From Secundilactobacillus silagei JCM 19001 (GTDB lineage Bacteria > Bacillota > Bacilli > Lactobacillales > Lactobacillaceae), in the NCBI RefSeq assembly GCF_002217945.1, contig NZ_BCMG01000001.1:248001-312000 (forward strand): DNA of 64,000 bases, read 5' to 3'. Under the pieces are notes generated by a model that had not been told where the DNA came from, made no database searches, and worked only from the letters and a program-made list of their open reading frames with translations. Each line of letters begins with the position of its first letter. Within the stretch, counting starts at the first letter, position 1. A program made the translations under genes and the position numbers. Below, piece after piece: positions 41,119-54,410 of this stretch.

Positions 41119-41204
41119 GCCGGGGTGGCGGAATTGGCAGACGCACAGGACTTAAAATCCTGCGGTCAGTGATGACCGTACCGGTTCGATCCCGGTCCTC
41201 GGCA
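41119..41204 (+). tRNA. tRNA-Leu (TAA)
   Basis: Class II tRNA, 86 nt with long variable arm (GTCAGTGATGAC region), acceptor GCCGGGG/CCTCGGC with one G-U pair, anticodon loop CTTAAAA. Confidence 0.95.
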
Positions 41205-41226
41205 TTTTTTAATTTAATAGCTTTAT

Positions 41227-41300
41227 GCACCCATAGCGCAATTGGATAGAGTGTCTGACTACGAATCAGAAGGTTGTAGGTTCGACTCCTACTGGGTGCA
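41227..41300 (+). tRNA. tRNA-Arg (ACG)
   Basis: Acceptor GCACCCA/TGGGTGC, anticodon loop CTACGAA; A34 would be deaminated to inosine by TadA. Confidence 0.95.
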
Positions 41301-41323
41301 TTTTTGTTGTTTTCAAACAGCAA

Positions 41324-41398
41324 ACGGGAAGTAGCTCAGCTTGGTAGAGCACTACGTTCGGGACGTAGGGGTCGCAGGTTCAAATCCTGTTTTCCCGA
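41324..41398 (+). tRNA. tRNA-Pro (CGG)
   Basis: Acceptor CGGGAAG/TTTCCCG with C1-G72 pair, anticodon stem CTACG/CGTAG with loop TTCGGGA giving CGG, which reads only CCG codons. Confidence 0.92.
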
Positions 41399-41423
41399 TC
41401 ATCGTCCAAACGGAAACGCATTA

Positions 41424-41459
41424 GAGAAGAGGTTATCAGCAATGATAGCCTCTTTTTTG
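41424..41459 (+). terminator. Terminator of the tRNA cluster
   Basis: AGAAGAGGTTATCA pairs with TGATAGCCTCTTTTTT around GCAA. Confidence 0.9.
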
Positions 41460-41652
41460 TTGTCTAAAGAAGCACCTAATAGAGGATAACTGGTGTTTAA
41501 ATGGGAGTTTTGTTGACTAATGCTTTATAATAGATATGTACAGTTAATCATCAAAAAGATTAGTTGTGAGGTATTAAAAACTTTATTATAGGAAGAAACT
41601 TTCTCGATTAAAATAAATTTGGCATTTCAGGCGACAAATTAAGGGTTAAACC

Positions 41653-41681
41653 TTTGCATTTTCACCAAACATTCGTATAAT
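41653..41681 (+). promoter_or_regulatory. Promoter of ctsR-clpC
   Basis: TTTGCA (41653-41658), 17-bp spacer, TATAAT (41676-41681). Confidence 0.7.
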
Positions 41682-41684
41682 GAA

Positions 41685-41701
41685 AGTCAACATTAGTCAA
41701 A
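41685..41701 (+). promoter_or_regulatory. CtsR operator
   Basis: AGTCAACATTAGTCAAA matches the heptad consensus RGTCAAANANRGTCAAA at 15 of 17 positions and lies just after the -10 box, over the transcription start. Supports autoregulation and heat-shock control. Confidence 0.85.
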
Positions 41702-41735
41702 GATGATTGCTAAGTTGGTGAATGGAGGGATTAGC

Positions 41736-42203
41736 GTGCAAAATCAAAATATTTCCGATATTATTGAGCAGTACTTGAAAGAAATTTTGTCGGATACGGA
41801 GCACGTGGAAATTCGCCGATCTGAAGTTGCGGATTTGTTCAATGTGGTACCGTCACAAATCAATTATGTCATTAAAACCCGCTTTACACTATCCAATGGT
41901 TATTTGGTAGAGAGTAAGCGTGGCGGTGGCGGTTATATTCGAATCGAAAAGGTTAATTTATTAGATGATACCGATGTTTTAGACTCATTGATCGAAACCA
42001 TTGGCGATTCGATAGGGCAACGCGATGGTTACGCCGTTGTTCAGGGCCTTTATGAAAGTGGTGTGATTGGCAGAAGAGAGGCTAATATCATTCTCACAAT
42101 CATGAGCAAAGATACCCTGCAGATGGAAAACCGCGCGGATGAAAACGGCTTGAGGGCGCGTATTTTAGTCAGTATTTTGAAACATCTACGCTATGAGAGC
42201 TAA
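41736..42203 (+). CDS. ctsR: Transcriptional repressor of class III stress genes
   Basis: 155 residues from GTG 41736, six bases after GGAGGG; this matches the usual CtsR length, and the ATG at 41703 overlaps the operator region. N-terminal winged helix-turn-helix with VADLFNVVPSQINYVIKTRF and the wing tetraglycine in SKRGGGGYIRI, which contacts DNA and acts as the heat sensor. The C-terminal helical domain mediates dimerisation and Clp contact. It represses clp genes through heptad repeats, one of which lies in its own promoter. It is followed directly by clpC without mcsA or mcsB. Confidence 0.95.
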   Translation: MQNQNISDIIEQYLKEILSDTEHVEIRRSEVADLFNVVPSQINYVIKTRFTLSNGYLVESKRGGGGYIRIEKVNLLDDTDVLDSLIETIGDSIGQRDGYAVVQGLYESGVIGRREANIILTIMSKDTLQMENRADENGLRARILVSILKHLRYES

Positions 42204-42220
42204 GAAAGTGAGGAATTGAA

Positions 42221-44707
42221 ATGGATAATCTTTTTACCCCTAGTGCAAAGAGTGTCTTGGCATTAGCCCAAGAACAAGCGAAGTACTTTAAGCACCAAGC
42301 TGTTGGCACAGAACACTTACTTTTAGCACTCACGATTGAGAAAAATGGGATTGCTAATAAGGTTTTGCAGCAATTCTCCATTAGTGAAGATGACGTTCGT
42401 GAAGAAATCGAACGGTTCACCGGTTATGGCACTTTAAACAACGTTGATAAGGATACGTATCTGCCATACTCACCAAAAGCCAAGGACATGCTGTCCGTTG
42501 CTGGTGAAGAAGCTAAGCGAATCGGTGCTACTAAGATTGGGACCGAACACTTATTGCTGGCTTTATTAAGCGATGAAACGATCCTTTCCTCACGGATTTT
42601 GATGAATTTAAATATTGACTTAGCACAGGCGCGCAAAGTGATCTTGCGGAAACTGGGTGTGACTGAAGCTCAAGACAAACGGCGCAATCAACGTGGCCGA
42701 AAGCAGCAGGGTGGGACACCTACCCTGGACTCACTGGCGCGTGATCTGACCCAGTTAGCTCGTGATGACCGAATGGATCCAACGGTTGGCCGGGATAATG
42801 AAGTTCGCCGGGTCATTCAGATCCTGAGTCGCCGAACGAAAAATAACCCCGTGTTAATCGGGGAACCTGGTGTTGGTAAAACCGCGATTGCTGAAGGCTT
42901 AGCACAACGGATCGTTAAGGGTGATGTCCCTGATGATATGCAAAACAAACGCCTGATGGCCTTAGATATGGGCTCACTCGTTGCGGGTACCAAGTACCGT
43001 GGTGAATTTGAAGACCGCCTGAAGAAAGTGATCGAAGAAATCTACAACGATGGTGAAGTCATTCTCTTCATTGATGAGTTGCACACTTTGATCGGTGCAG
43101 GTGGTGCTGAAGGTGCCATTGATGCATCAAACATTTTGAAGCCCGCATTAGCACGTGGCGAACTGCAGACCATTGGGGCAACAACCCTTGATGAATACCA
43201 AAAGTACATTGAATCTGATGCGGCTCTGGAACGGCGGTTTGCGACCGTGCAAGTTAATGAACCGACAGAAGATGAAACCCTGCAGATCCTAAAGGGCCTG
43301 CGTCCACGTTATGAGGAACACCACAAGGCCAACATTAGTGATGAAGCATTGGATCAAGCTGTTAAGTTATCCACGAGATACATCACGGATCGTTACTTAC
43401 CAGATAAGGCGATCGATTTGATGGATGAAGCGGCTGCTAAAGTGCGTGTCAGCCTGATGGATAAGCCTAATAATCAGACCAAGCAGGAAGCCAAATTATC
43501 AGATCTTTCTGACCAGCGCGAAGCGGCAATTTTAGACCAACGGTTTGAAGAAGCAGCTAAGATCCGTGAGCAAGAAATTGCTTTGAAGGACAAGCTGGAT
43601 AAAAAGGCCGAAAAGCAGGCTGAATCTGGTGAAAAGTACAGTCTGAACGTTTCCGGCGAAGATGTCGCTGAAGTGGTTTCAGAGTGGACTGGGATTCCAA
43701 CAACGCAGCTTAACCGGACTGAACAGGAACGGTTAGTCAACCTCGAAAGCATTTTGCACAAACGCGTGGTTGGCCAAGAAGAAGCCGTTTCAGCGGTTTC
43801 TCGAGCTATTCGGCGAGCGCGTTCCGGCTTGAAAGATCCGAACCGGCCAATTGGTTCGTTCATGTTCCTAGGCCCAACTGGTGTTGGGAAGACGGAACTT
43901 GCTAAGGCTTTAGCCGAAGCAATGTTTGGCTCTGAAGACAACATGATCAGAGTGGACATGAGTGAATACATGGAGAAGTACTCAACCAGTCGTTTGATCG
44001 GTTCAGCCCCTGGCTACGTTGGCTATGACGAAGGTGGTCAATTAACTGAAAAGGTACGTCAAAAGCCTTACTCAGTAGTTTTATTTGATGAAGTTGAAAA
44101 GGCTCACCCAGATGTCTTTAACCTGCTTTTGCAAGTTCTTGATGATGGTTACTTGACCGATTCCAAGGGACGTAAGGTCGACTTCAGAAATACCATTTTG
44201 ATCATGACTTCTAACCTTGGTGCTACTAGGTTACGGGATGAAAAGACCGTTGGCTTCGGTGCCGAAGATAAGAGCGGCGACTATACCGCAATGGCTGAGA
44301 CCATTAAGGAATCGCTGAAGCAATCCTTCCGGCCAGAGTTCTTGAACCGGATCGATGAAGTGGTGATCTTCCACAGCCTGAAGAAGAAGGAGCTTCACCA
44401 GATCGTCAAATTAATGGCTAAGATCGTCATTGATCGGGTGAAGGACCAGGGCATTGATATCAAGGTGACGCCAGCCGCTATTGATGTCATTGCTGATGCT
44501 GGCTTTGATCCTGAATACGGTGCACGGCCAATTCGGCGGGCACTGCAGACCAAGGTTGAAGACCGCTTAAGTGAAGCAATGCTGTCTGGTGAAATTCAGA
44601 CGGGCAACATGGTGACCTTAGGCGCCAGTCACGGCAAGATTACCTTAAACGTTAAACAACCAGAAAAGACAGAACCCAAAACCAACGAAACCGTTGGCAG
44701 TAAGTAA
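42221..44707 (+). CDS. clpC: ATP-dependent Clp protease ATPase subunit ClpC
   Basis: 828 residues. The Clp N-domain double repeat covers about 1-145 ([25 protein letters not shown] and a second copy). AAA1 Walker [10 protein letters not shown] is at about 213 and Walker [16 protein letters not shown] follows; a UVR/coiled-coil middle segment ([19 protein letters not shown]) marks ClpC rather than ClpA or ClpE; AAA2 Walker [10 protein letters not shown] is at about 551. The C-terminal half ends with a Lys/Thr-rich tail. It unfolds proteins for ClpP. Second gene of the ctsR operon, 17-bp gap. Confidence 0.96.
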   Translation: MDNLFTPSAKSVLALAQEQAKYFKHQAVGTEHLLLALTIEKNGIANKVLQQFSISEDDVREEIERFTGYGTLNNVDKDTYLPYSPKAKDMLSVAGEEAKRIGATKIGTEHLLLALLSDETILSSRILMNLNIDLAQARKVILRKLGVTEAQDKRRNQRGRKQQGGTPTLDSLARDLTQLARDDRMDPTVGRDNEVRRVIQILSRRTKNNPVLIGEPGVGKTAIAEGLAQRIVKGDVPDDMQNKRLMALDMGSLVAGTKYRGEFEDRLKKVIEEIYNDGEVILFIDELHTLIGAGGAEGAIDASNILKPALARGELQTIGATTLDEYQKYIESDAALERRFATVQVNEPTEDETLQILKGLRPRYEEHHKANISDEALDQAVKLSTRYITDRYLPDKAIDLMDEAAAKVRVSLMDKPNNQTKQEAKLSDLSDQREAAILDQRFEEAAKIREQEIALKDKLDKKAEKQAESGEKYSLNVSGEDVAEVVSEWTGIPTTQLNRTEQERLVNLESILHKRVVGQEEAVSAVSRAIRRARSGLKDPNRPIGSFMFLGPTGVGKTELAKALAEAMFGSEDNMIRVDMSEYMEKYSTSRLIGSAPGYVGYDEGGQLTEKVRQKPYSVVLFDEVEKAHPDVFNLLLQVLDDGYLTDSKGRKVDFRNTILIMTSNLGATRLRDEKTVGFGAEDKSGDYTAMAETIKESLKQSFRPEFLNRIDEVVIFHSLKKKELHQIVKLMAKIVIDRVKDQGIDIKVTPAAIDVIADAGFDPEYGARPIRRALQTKVEDRLSEAMLSGEIQTGNMVTLGASHGKITLNVKQPEKTEPKTNETVGSK

Positions 44708-44718
44708 ATCAATCTAAA

Positions 44719-44766
44719 GTAGCCTGATGACCGTCATTCTTAATGGCGTCATCAGGCTACTTTTTG
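44719..44766 (+). terminator. Rho-independent terminator after clpC
   Basis: GTAGCCTGATGACCGTCATT region pairs with AATGGCGTCATCAGGCTAC, then TTTTT. Confidence 0.9.
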
Positions 44767-44834
44767 AATAGCGTCATAATTTGGGAGGTAAAATATGAGA
44801 CAGCCTACTAGAAGGGATAGTGAGGGATAATCTG

Positions 44835-44863
44835 TTGACAATTTCATGGACAGCAGGTATACT
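44835..44863 (+). promoter_or_regulatory. Promoter of rpoBC
   Basis: TTGACA (44835-44840), 17-bp spacer, TATACT (44858-44863): near-consensus. It creates a leader of about 195 nt. Confidence 0.8.
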
Positions 44864-44930
44864 ATTTGCAGTATGTAACTGTGAACTGAAATGAGGCGTT
44901 GCGATCTATTGTCCGTAACGGCTCTTATAA

Positions 44931-44973
44931 AACCAAAAGTAAGAAGTTGCTTTCTTATTTTTGGATTTTTTTT
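44931..44973 (+). terminator. Terminator-like attenuator inside the rpoB leader
   Basis: AACCAAAAGTAAGAAG (44931-44946) pairs with CTTTCTTATTTTTGG (44950-44964) and is followed by ATTTTTTTT. It lies between the promoter and the rpoB start, where a simple terminator would block the operon. Confidence 0.6.
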
Positions 44974-45067
44974 GCCAAAAAACCGGTGAGAATACGTTTT
45001 CATTGAAAATGTAATCAAACTGTAATATATGGCTCAGTTCGCTGAATAAAATGGAGAGGTGAACAAC

Positions 45068-48000
45068 TTGGCAGGACACTTGGTTAAATATGGCAAGCAC
45101 CGGACCCGACGAAGCTATGCACGAATTAAGGAAGTTTTGGATCTCCCTAACTTGATTGAAATCCAAAAGAATTCGTACCAATGGTTTTTAGATGAAGGCC
45201 TTAAGGATATGTTCGATGACATTATGCCCATCGAAGATTTCCAGGGAAATCTTTCATTAGAGTTCGTTGATTACCAGTTGCTGGAACCAAAATATACCGT
45301 TGACGAAGCAAGAGAGCACGATGCCAACTTCTCGGCACCATTACATGTCACTTTACGGTTAACCAATCATGAGACTGGTGAAATTAAATCCCAAGATGTT
45401 TTCTTCGGCGATTTTCCACTGATGACGGAACAAGGGACGTTTATTATTAACGGTGCCGAACGGGTTATCGTTTCTCAATTAGTACGTTCCCCTGGTGTTT
45501 ATTATACTAAAGAAACTGACAAGAACGGCCGCACAGTCTACGGTGCCACTGTCATTCCTAACCGGGGTGCTTGGCTGGAATTCGAAACTGATGCTAAGGG
45601 CTTGTCTTACGTCCGGATCGACCGGACTCGTAAGATCCCAATGACTGAATTAGTTCGGGCCTTAGGCTTCGGTTCTGATGACGAAATCATCAAGATGTAC
45701 GGTGATAACGACAGTCTGATGTCAACCTTGGAAAAGGATGTTCATAAAAACAGCGAAGATTCACGTGTTGAAGAAGCCTTAAAGGACATTTACGAACGTC
45801 TACGTCCAGGTGAACCTAAGACTGCTGATTCATCACGGAGTCTTTTGACAGCTCGTTTCTTCGATCCAAAGCGTTACGATATGGCACCCGTTGGCCGTTA
45901 CAAGACAAACAAGAAGCTGGTCTTAAAGAACCGGTTACTTGGTTTGACGTTGGCTGAAACCTTAGCTGATCCAGATACTGGTGAAGTTTTGGCACAAAAG
46001 GGTGATGTGATCGATAAGGATCGTTTGAAGACCTTAACACCATACCTTGACCGCGACGACTTTAAGACGGTTACTTACACGCCTTCAGACGAAGCGGTGG
46101 TCACTGAGCCAGTTGTTCTGCAGACCATCATGGTGCAATCACCTGATGATCCAGAACGTGCTATTCCAGTGATTGGTAATGGTCACATTGATTTGAAATG
46201 GAAACACATTAAACCCGCTGATATCTTAGCTGCGGTCAACTACTTCTTTGATCTACAAGATGGTATTGGCGACACCGATGATATTGATCACTTGGGTAAC
46301 CGTCGAATTCGTTCTGTTGGTGAATTACTGCAGAACCAATTTAGAATTGGTTTATCCCGGATGGAACGGGTCGTTCGTGAACGGATGTCAATTCAGGATG
46401 CTTCGACCGTTACACCACAACAGCTGATCAATATTCGGCCAGTGGTTGCGTCGATCAAAGAATTCTTCGGTTCATCACAACTGTCACAATTCATGGATCA
46501 AACCAACCCCTTGGGTGAATTAACGCATAAGCGTCGTCTTTCAGCCCTTGGACCTGGTGGTTTGACTCGTGACCGTGCCGGTTATGAAGTTCGTGATGTG
46601 CACTATACGCATTACGGCCGGATGTGCCCAATTGAAACCCCTGAAGGGCCTAACATTGGACTGATCAACAGTCTGTCTTCTTATGCCCGGATCAACAAGT
46701 ACGGCTTTATTGAAACGCCATACCGTCGTGTTTCATGGACAACGCATAAGGTTACCAACAAGATTGATTACCTGACTGCTGATGAAGAAGATAATTTCGT
46801 TGTTGCACAAGCTAACTCACCATTGAACGACGATGGTTCATTCGTTAATAATTTGGTTATGGCCCGTGCAAAGTCAGAAAACATTGAAACTGGTATCGAA
46901 AACGTCGATTACATGGACGTTTCGCCTAAGCAAGTTGTCTCGGTCGCTACGGCCTGCATTCCTTTCTTGGAAAATGATGACTCAAACCGGGCGTTAATGG
47001 GTGCTAACATGATGCGTCAAGCCGTTCCATTGCTTGATCCTCATTCGCCATTGATCGGTACTGGGATTGAATACAAAGCTGCTCATGACTCTGGTGTTGC
47101 CTTGCTTTGCAAGCACCCAGGGACAGTTGAATACGTTGATGCCCGTGGTATTCGTGTTCGTCGCGAAGACGGTGCATTAGATAACTACAAGTTAATGAAG
47201 TTCCAACGTTCTAACGGTGGTAAGAACTACAACCAACGTCCAATCGTTAAAGTCGGCGATAAGGTCGATCCAGACGAAGTGTTGGCTGATGGCCCATCAA
47301 TGGAAGATGGCGAATTGGCATTAGGCCAAAACCCATTAGTTGCCTTCATGACTTGGCAAGGTTACAACTTCGAAGATGCTATCGCTATTAGTGAACGATT
47401 AGTGACTGACGATGTTTACACTTCAATTCATATTGAAGAGTACGAATCAGAAGCGCGTGATACTAAACTTGGCCCTGAAGAAATTTCTCGTGAAATTCCT
47501 AACGTTGGGGAAGATGCACTTAAGAACCTTGACGAAGAAGGCATTATCCGGATCGGTGCTGAAGTCCATGATGGTGACATTCTGGTTGGTAAAGTAACGC
47601 CTAAGGGTGTCACTGAATTATCAGCTGAGGAACGTTTGCTGCATGCGATCTTTGGTGAAAAGGCCCGTGAAGTTCGTGATACTTCACTTAAGGTGCCTCA
47701 TGGTGGTGGCGGCATTATTCAAAACGTCCGCATCTTCACCCGTGAAAACGGTGATGAATTATCACCTGGTGTTAACATGATGGTTCGAGTTTACATCGCC
47801 CAAAAGCGTAAGTTACAAGTGGGTGACAAGATGTCCGGCCGTCATGGTAACAAGGGGACGGTTTCCGTTGTTATCCCTCAAGAAGATATGCCATACATGC
47901 CAGATGGTACCCCAATCGATATCATGCTGAGCCCAATGGGTGTGCCTTCACGGATGAACATCGGTCAAGTTTTGGAACTGCATTTAGGAATGGCTGCTCG

Positions 48001-48670
48001 TAAACTGGGTATCCACATTTCAACCCCTGTTTTTGATGGTGCGCGAGATGAAGATATCTGGGCTGCTGTTAAGGAAGCGGGTATGGCTGATGATGCCAAG
48101 ACCGTTTTGTATGATGGCCGTACCGGTGAACCATTTGACAAACGAATTGCCGTTGGGGTTATGCACTACATGAAGCTGGCCCATATGGTTGACGATAAGA
48201 TCCATGCACGTTCGATCGGACCTTACTCATTAGTTACCCAACAGCCACTTGGTGGTAAAGCACAATTTGGTGGCCAACGGTTTGGTGAAATGGAAGTTTG
48301 GGCACTTGAAGCTTATGGTGCTGCTTACACCCTGCAAGAGATCTTGACTTACAAGTCAGATGACGTTGTTGGCCGTGTTAAGACTTACGAAGCCATTGTC
48401 AAGGGTGAACCAATTCCTAAGCCAGGGGTTCCTGAATCCTTCCGTGTGTTGGTTAAGGAATTACAATCACTGGGTCTGGACATGAAGGTCTTAGGCTCTG
48501 ATAACAAAGAAATCGAGTTACGCGACATGGATGACGAAGATGACGACGTGGTAAACGTTGACGCTTTGAGTAAATTCGCGGAACAGCAAAAGGAACAAAA
48601 GAAGGCTACTGAGGCTAAAGCCGCTCAAGCAGCCAAAACTGATGAAGCTGACACTAACGCTAAGGATTAA
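45068..48670 (+). CDS. rpoB: DNA-directed RNA polymerase subunit beta
   Basis: 1200 residues from TTG 45068; the GTG at 45059 is inside the ribosome site GGAGAGG. The protein begins [20 protein letters not shown] as in other lactobacilli. Visible landmarks: the rifampicin pocket ([20 protein letters not shown] and [20 protein letters not shown]), the [15 protein letters not shown] and [20 protein letters not shown] segments of the catalytic core and a C-terminal Lys/Ala-rich tail after about 1165. No residue in the rifampicin region looks unusual. It is transcribed with rpoC, 19-bp gap. Confidence 0.98.
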   Translation: MAGHLVKYGKHRTRRSYARIKEVLDLPNLIEIQKNSYQWFLDEGLKDMFDDIMPIEDFQGNLSLEFVDYQLLEPKYTVDEAREHDANFSAPLHVTLRLTNHETGEIKSQDVFFGDFPLMTEQGTFIINGAERVIVSQLVRSPGVYYTKETDKNGRTVYGATVIPNRGAWLEFETDAKGLSYVRIDRTRKIPMTELVRALGFGSDDEIIKMYGDNDSLMSTLEKDVHKNSEDSRVEEALKDIYERLRPGEPKTADSSRSLLTARFFDPKRYDMAPVGRYKTNKKLVLKNRLLGLTLAETLADPDTGEVLAQKGDVIDKDRLKTLTPYLDRDDFKTVTYTPSDEAVVTEPVVLQTIMVQSPDDPERAIPVIGNGHIDLKWKHIKPADILAAVNYFFDLQDGIGDTDDIDHLGNRRIRSVGELLQNQFRIGLSRMERVVRERMSIQDASTVTPQQLINIRPVVASIKEFFGSSQLSQFMDQTNPLGELTHKRRLSALGPGGLTRDRAGYEVRDVHYTHYGRMCPIETPEGPNIGLINSLSSYARINKYGFIETPYRRVSWTTHKVTNKIDYLTADEEDNFVVAQANSPLNDDGSFVNNLVMARAKSENIETGIENVDYMDVSPKQVVSVATACIPFLENDDSNRALMGANMMRQAVPLLDPHSPLIGTGIEYKAAHDSGVALLCKHPGTVEYVDARGIRVRREDGALDNYKLMKFQRSNGGKNYNQRPIVKVGDKVDPDEVLADGPSMEDGELALGQNPLVAFMTWQGYNFEDAIAISERLVTDDVYTSIHIEEYESEARDTKLGPEEISREIPNVGEDALKNLDEEGIIRIGAEVHDGDILVGKVTPKGVTELSAEERLLHAIFGEKAREVRDTSLKVPHGGGGIIQNVRIFTRENGDELSPGVNMMVRVYIAQKRKLQVGDKMSGRHGNKGTVSVVIPQEDMPYMPDGTPIDIMLSPMGVPSRMNIGQVLELHLGMAARKLGIHISTPVFDGARDEDIWAAVKEAGMADDAKTVLYDGRTGEPFDKRIAVGVMHYMKLAHMVDDKIHARSIGPYSLVTQQPLGGKAQFGGQRFGEMEVWALEAYGAAYTLQEILTYKSDDVVGRVKTYEAIVKGEPIPKPGVPESFRVLVKELQSLGLDMKVLGSDNKEIELRDMDDEDDDVVNVDALSKFAEQQKEQKKATEAKAAQAAKTDEADTNAKD

Positions 48671-48689
48671 TTAAAGGGAGGTCGATCCA

Positions 48690-52334
<3,645 letters not shown>

Positions 52335-52344
52335 ATTTGGTTAT

Positions 52345-52381
52345 AGAAAGCGACTAGCTGTTGAGGCTAGTCGCTTTTTTG
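52345..52381 (+). terminator. Bidirectional terminator between rpoC and comC
   Basis: GAAAGCGACTAGC pairs with GCTAGTCGCTTTTTT around TGTTGAG. Confidence 0.92.
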
Positions 52382-52383
52382 TG

Positions 52384-53052
52384 TTAGATAAAAAAGAGTA
52401 TGAACAGGTAACTGGTTGCAATAAACGGCATAAAGGGCAGGCGGTGTTGGTGCAGTATCTGACTGGCTATCAGTCCCAGACTGCTACTGAATAGCAGTAG
52501 CCAAGCAAACGGCGTTAAACCGAGTAACAAAAATAAACCAAGAAAAGCGTCTAAATCACCTGAACCGATCCAAGACAGATGAGGGTCAAAAAATTGACTT
52601 AACAGCCAGATGACTATCAGACCGGTAAACAGCAAATGATGTGGCTGATAAAGGGTGTATACTAAAGTCGAGCAAGTCATCAAACAGTAGCTATAGAGGG
52701 CTGAAAATTCAAAGTGGGCCGCATCGGCCACGGCCATGAAAAATAATAGGGTGCCAACCAGTAGGTAACAGGTACTCATGATGGTGGGCTGCCAGCAAGA
52801 TACGAGACTGCCAAAAAATAATTCACAAAAAATGGTTGCTGGTGAAATTTGGTGGCTGCATGAGCGACACCGACCACGTAGATTTAAATAGGAAAGAATT
52901 GGGACTAAATCAAACCAGAAAATGGTGGTAGCACAGTTATCACATGCTGATCGGGCAGGGTGCCAAAGACTTTTGCCCCCGACCAGCCTGGAATAATTGG
53001 CGAATAAAAAAGAACCCAGGATAGTACCGACGATAAATTGAATTAAGACCAT
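52384..53052 (-). CDS. comC: Prepilin peptidase (type IV leader peptidase, A24), ComC-like
   Basis: 222 residues, start ATG behind GAGGTG. The N-terminal domain carries paired Cys motifs CDNC and CRSC (zinc-like site of the methylase part, here short). Membrane helices follow, with a first catalytic Asp in AVADAAHFEF and the second in GSGDLDAFLG, the GxGD peptidase motif. Its role would be cleavage of ComGC-type pseudopilins for DNA uptake. It lies between rpoC and rpsL on the opposite strand, a position I associate with lactobacilli. No other competence gene is in the window. Confidence 0.88.
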   Translation of the reverse strand: MVLIQFIVGTILGSFLFANYSRLVGGKSLWHPARSACDNCATTIFWFDLVPILSYLNLRGRCRSCSHQISPATIFCELFFGSLVSCWQPTIMSTCYLLVGTLLFFMAVADAAHFEFSALYSYCLMTCSTLVYTLYQPHHLLFTGLIVIWLLSQFFDPHLSWIGSGDLDAFLGLFLLLGLTPFAWLLLFSSSLGLIASQILHQHRLPFMPFIATSYLFILFFI

Positions 53053-53141
53053 TTGATCACCTCAATCCTAATTACGGTTTTTAAGGCGGTAATCATTTTC
53101 ACGGAATAACGTTGTTTTTTGCGGATGTTTGGCACTTGGCG

Positions 53142-53171
53142 TTGACATTAAACGACGAAGCGTGGTATTCT
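53142..53171 (+). promoter_or_regulatory. Promoter of the str operon
   Basis: TTGACA (53142-53147), 18-bp spacer, TATTCT (53166-53171) with an extended TGG. Leader of about 150 nt before rpsL. Confidence 0.65.
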
Positions 53172-53330
53172 TTTAAAGGTGCTTTTTGTAGACCGGTTTC
53201 TGCTTTGCAGACATGCTGACGGAAAACATGGCACGATAAAGGATCAACATCCGCTTTTATTTTTGCCCAAAAATGAATCACCTGGATGTGTGGACTTAAA
53301 ATAACTCGAATAAGGAAGGAGGACTCTTAG

Positions 53331-53744
53331 ATGCCTACAATCAACCAATTGGTTCGTAAAGGTCGTAAATCTAGAAGTTCTAAATCAGATGCCCCAGCTT
53401 TAAACTACGGGTATAACAGTTTCAAGAAGCAACAAGTTAGCAACCCTGCACCACAAAAGCGTGGTGTAGCAACTCGTGTTGGTACGATGACACCAAAGAA
53501 GCCTAACTCAGCTTTGCGGAAGTACGCACGTGTTCGTTTGTCTAACTTGATCGAAGTAACAGCATACATTCCTGGTATCGGTCATAACCTTCAGGAACAT
53601 AGTGTTGTTTTAATTCGTGGTGGCCGTGTTAAGGATTTACCTGGTGTTCGTTACCATGTTATCCGTGGTGCTTTGGATACTGCCGGCGTTGAAGACCGTC
53701 GTCAATCTCGTTCTAAGTACGGTACCAAGAAACCTAAGGAATAA
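53331..53744 (+). CDS. rpsL: 30S ribosomal protein S12
   Basis: 137 residues; ATG behind GGAAGGAGGA. Streptomycin-contact segments [17 protein letters not shown] and [17 protein letters not shown] are intact, with Lys in the KKPNSA position. S12 lies at the decoding centre of the 30S subunit and affects accuracy. First gene of the str operon with rpsG and fusA. Confidence 0.98.
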   Translation: MPTINQLVRKGRKSRSSKSDAPALNYGYNSFKKQQVSNPAPQKRGVATRVGTMTPKKPNSALRKYARVRLSNLIEVTAYIPGIGHNLQEHSVVLIRGGRVKDLPGVRYHVIRGALDTAGVEDRRQSRSKYGTKKPKE

Positions 53745-53783
53745 AAACTTAAACACTAAGTTCCAACAAGGAGGATATAAGTA

Positions 53784-54254
53784 ATGCCAAGAAAAGGAAA
53801 CGTCCAAAAACGTGAAGTCCTTCCTGACCCAATCTACAACTCAAAGATGGTTACCCGTTTGATCAACCACTTGATGTTAGATGGTAAGCGAGGCACTGCA
53901 TCACAAATTCTTTATGGTGCATTTGATTTAATTAAGAAAGAAACTAATAACGATCCCGTTGAAGTCTTTGACGAAGCAATGAAGAACGTTATGCCGGTCT
54001 TGGAAGTTAAGGCTCGCCGTGTCGGTGGTTCTAACTACCAAGTTCCAATCGAAGTTCGTCCAGAACGTCGGTCAACATTAGGCCTTCGTTGGATCGTTAA
54101 CTACTCACGTTCGCGTGGTGAACACACGATGACTGAACGGTTAGCTCGCGAAATCATGGATGCTGCCAACAATACTGGTGCATCTGTTAAGAAGCGTGAA
54201 GACACGCATAAGATGGCCGATGCCAACCGTGCATTTGCTCATTACCGTTGGTAA
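53784..54254 (+). CDS. rpsG: 30S ribosomal protein S7
   Basis: 156 residues, exactly the usual length; begins [20 protein letters not shown] and contains [21 protein letters not shown], both S7 signatures. It nucleates assembly of the 30S head by binding 16S rRNA. Lies 39 bp after rpsL; AAGGAGG ribosome site. Confidence 0.98.
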   Translation: MPRKGNVQKREVLPDPIYNSKMVTRLINHLMLDGKRGTASQILYGAFDLIKKETNNDPVEVFDEAMKNVMPVLEVKARRVGGSNYQVPIEVRPERRSTLGLRWIVNYSRSRGEHTMTERLAREIMDAANNTGASVKKREDTHKMADANRAFAHYRW

Positions 54255-54330
54255 TTTGCAAAACTGTTTGCTGTCAGCACCACTATTTGTGGTTACGCAC
54301 AAGCTAGTTAAATGTTGATAGTGATTTGTT

Positions 54331-54371
54331 GGGGTGGCTATAATTATTTTTTAATTTAGCCATCCCTTTTA
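54331..54371 (+). terminator. Terminator-like hairpin between rpsG and fusA
   Basis: GGGGTGGCTA (54331-54340) pairs with TAGCCATCCC (54357-54366), then TTTT. It could lower fusA expression relative to rpsL-rpsG; a TATAAT at 54339-54344 lies inside it. Confidence 0.55.
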
Positions 54372-54410
54372 TTAAATGTGATTAAACTTGAGAGGAGTTA
54401 CAGATTTAAC

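Larger units (their letters stand above)
41460..41735. other. Intergenic region upstream of ctsR
   Basis: No gene seen. The first 180 bp are AT-rich with scattered promoter-like words (TTGACT at 41513, TATAAT at 41526, not properly spaced). The last 80 bp hold the ctsR promoter, CtsR operator and ribosome site. Confidence 0.6.

Noticed and set aside
40610-41323. Open frames on both strands across the tRNA cluster, including one that reads SRSRTYNLLIRSQTLYP
   Set aside because: They are translations of the tRNA genes themselves, a well-known artefact in annotation.
43474-43971. 165-codon minus-strand open frame inside clpC
   Set aside because: Shadow frame, Ser/Arg-rich, in a gene with intact motifs on the plus strand.
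53121-53257. GCGGATGTT and AACATCCGC inverted words around the rpsL promoter
   Set aside because: The left word is upstream of the promoter, so they cannot pair in the leader RNA; spacing of over 120 bp makes a DNA role speculative.
54378-54410. Extended N-terminus of EF-G from GTG 54378
   Set aside because: The extension contains the ribosome site and is not found in EF-G, which starts at the ANTR segment.
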